Under the pieces are notes generated by a model that was given only the letters and a program-made list of their open reading frames with translations, ran no database searches and was not told the DNA's origin. From the NCBI GenBank assembly GCA_946479335.1, contig CAMLFP010000106.1, forward strand, positions 1 to 14,650: a stretch of 14,650 bases of DNA, read 5' to 3'. Position numbers and translations under genes: made by a program. The DNA comes from an uncultured Archangium sp. GTDB taxonomy: Bacteria; Myxococcota; Myxococcia; Myxococcales; Myxococcaceae. Every line of letters starts with the position of its first letter. Positions within the stretch are counted from its first letter, which is position 1. Shown here one piece after another: positions 13,752 through 14,650 of the stretch.

Positions 13752-13803
13752 AGGCGGGGGCTGATACGGGGCAGATTTTGCGAACGCAATTCAAAACGCT
13801 GCG
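13752..13803 (-). promoter_or_regulatory. AT-rich spacer before the receptor operon
   Basis: The 52 bp between the 95-aa gene and the receptor include the most AT-rich patch nearby (13775-13797). It contains the short palindrome TTGCG-aa-CGCAA (13778-13789) and a CAAAAT on the minus strand that could be a -10 box, without a good -35. This may be a regulated promoter for the receptor-HmuY-hydrolase operon. It does not resemble a Fur box. A palindrome this short can occur by chance. Confidence 0.28.
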
Positions 13804-14091
13804 TCAGCTCTCATTGAGGATGTCGCGCAGAATCTGCAGCTGAAACCCCTGTGGGCTGGCGGCGCCGAACGCGTCGAGGCCGGCCTCGATCAACGCGTTG
13901 GCGGCGCGGTTGAGGTCGATCACCTGCTGCTCGTCACCGAACGCCTCCTCAAGCCCGACGAGATCGAACTCGCGGGCCTCGGCGATCAGCTGCTGCAGCT
14001 CGGGCACGGTGGCCTCGGTGATGCGCGCGCTCAGGTTCCCGAACCACGCCAGCGCCTCGTCACGCTTCGACGCCTTCTTCTTCGCGGCCAT
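13804..14091 (-). CDS. Small soluble protein, function unknown
   Basis: A 95-aa protein I do not recognise. It opens with a lysine-rich tail (MAAKKKASKR), followed by predicted helices (ALAWFGNLSARI, VPELQQLIAEAREF, VIDLNRAANALIEAGLDAFG) and ends QLQILRDILNES. There is no export signal, membrane segment or cysteine. The acidic, helix-rich body and basic tail suggest a small protein-binding or nucleic-acid-associated protein. The ATG at 14091 is chosen because GAGTAGG, overlapping the guaA stop, lies at suitable distance; the frame could open at a GTG at 14112 inside guaA. The gap to guaA is 11 bp, so the two are very likely co-transcribed. Confidence 0.72.
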   Translation of the reverse strand: MAAKKKASKRDEALAWFGNLSARITEATVPELQQLIAEAREFDLVGLEEAFGDEQQVIDLNRAANALIEAGLDAFGAASPQGFQLQILRDILNES

Positions 14092-14102
14092 GTGGGGCGA
14101 GC

Positions 14103-14650
14103 CTACTCCCACTCGATGGTGGCGGGCGGCTTCGAAGAGATGTCGTACACCACGCGGTTGATGCCGCGCACCTCGTTGGTGATGCGCGCGCTGATGGTGG
14201 CCAGCACCTCGTACGGCAGGCGCGCCCAGTCGGCGGTCATGCCGTCGACGGAGGTCACCACGCGCACCGCGCAGGTGTTCTCGTAGGTGCGCTCGTCGCC
14301 CATCACGCCGACGCTCTGCACCGGGAGCAGCACCGCGAAGGCCTGCCAGGTCTCCTTGTAGAGGCCCGCCTTCTTGATCTCGTCGATCACGATCACGTCG
14401 GCCTTGCGCAGCACGTCGAGCCGCTGCTCGGTGAGGTCGCTGATCACGCGAATGGCCAGCCCCGGCCCGGGGAACGGGTGGCGCGACACCATCTCGTCGG
14501 GGAGCCCGAGTTCGCGGCCCAACACGCGCACTTCGTCCTTGAACAGCTCGCGCAGCGGCTCGACCAGCTTGAGCTTCATCTGCTCGGGCAGCCCGCCGAC
14601 GTTGTGGTGCGACTTGATCACGTGCGCCTTGCCGGTCTTGCTGCCGGCCG
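14103..14650 (-). CDS. guaA: GMP synthase (glutamine-hydrolysing), C-terminal part
   Basis: Converts XMP to GMP with glutamine and ATP, the last step of guanine nucleotide synthesis. Only the last 181 residues are in the window; the gene continues past 14650. Visible are [20 protein letters not shown] at the end of the ATP-pyrophosphatase domain, [34 protein letters not shown] and the C-terminal dimerisation domain closing with [13 protein letters not shown], the near-universal GuaA ending that binds XMP. The open frame runs through the window edge; the internal GTG at 14621 is a valine codon, not the start. Followed by the 95-aa gene after 11 bp. Confidence 0.97.
   Translation of the reverse strand, partial: AGSKTGKAHVIKSHHNVGGLPEQMKLKLVEPLRELFKDEVRVLGRELGLPDEMVSRHPFPGPGLAIRVISDLTEQRLDVLRKADVIVIDEIKKAGLYKETWQAFAVLLPVQSVGVMGDERTYENTCAVRVVTSVDGMTADWARLPYEVLATISARITNEVRGINRVVYDISSKPPATIEWE

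Overview
The window is a GC-rich, densely coded stretch of chromosome from a Gram-negative (diderm) bacterium. LptD, a TonB-dependent receptor, two lipoproteins and AMIN domains all require an LPS-bearing outer membrane. The strongly G/C-ending codons, the NADP-isocitrate dehydrogenase/malate dehydrogenase pair and the mix of envelope genes suggest Myxococcota (myxobacteria). This is an inference from style and family content, because no rRNA or marker phylogeny is available here.

Layout, left to right. (1) 51-2419, minus strand: an icd-mdh TCA-cycle operon (17-bp gap) ending in a textbook intrinsic terminator. (2) 2420-2603: divergent promoter region. (3) 2604-5062, plus strand: a large modular lipoprotein and a periplasmic M23 peptidase joined by a 4-bp stop/start overlap. 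A very strong terminator-like hairpin, with T-tracts on both strands, lies inside the M23 reading frame. (4) 5016-9980, minus strand: an AMIN / long charged helix / AMIN protein, then lptD, then a TetR-family regulator with its own likely operator. The TetR gene overlaps the M23 gene tail-to-tail by 47 bp. (5) 10031-13751, minus strand: a tightly overlapping trio of TonB-dependent receptor, HmuY-like lipoprotein and cytoplasmic alpha/beta hydrolase. (6) 13804-14650, minus strand: a 95-aa protein of unknown function directly behind the 3' end of guaA (GMP synthase), which runs off the window.

Working together: most of the window builds or uses the cell envelope. LptD inserts LPS into the outer membrane. 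The AMIN protein is a periplasm-spanning, probably peptidoglycan- or envelope-bound companion. The M23 enzyme and its lipoprotein partner probably act on peptidoglycan. The receptor/HmuY/hydrolase trio looks like an uptake-and-processing system for heme or another TonB-dependent ligand. icd, mdh and guaA are ordinary core metabolism.

The items most worth a second look are the receptor-HmuY-hydrolase operon, the terminator hairpin embedded in coding sequence, the CxC/CxC cysteine pattern of LptD, and the AMIN-helix-AMIN protein. No tRNA, rRNA, CRISPR, insertion sequence or phage gene was seen. The longest gene-free stretch is 184 bp.
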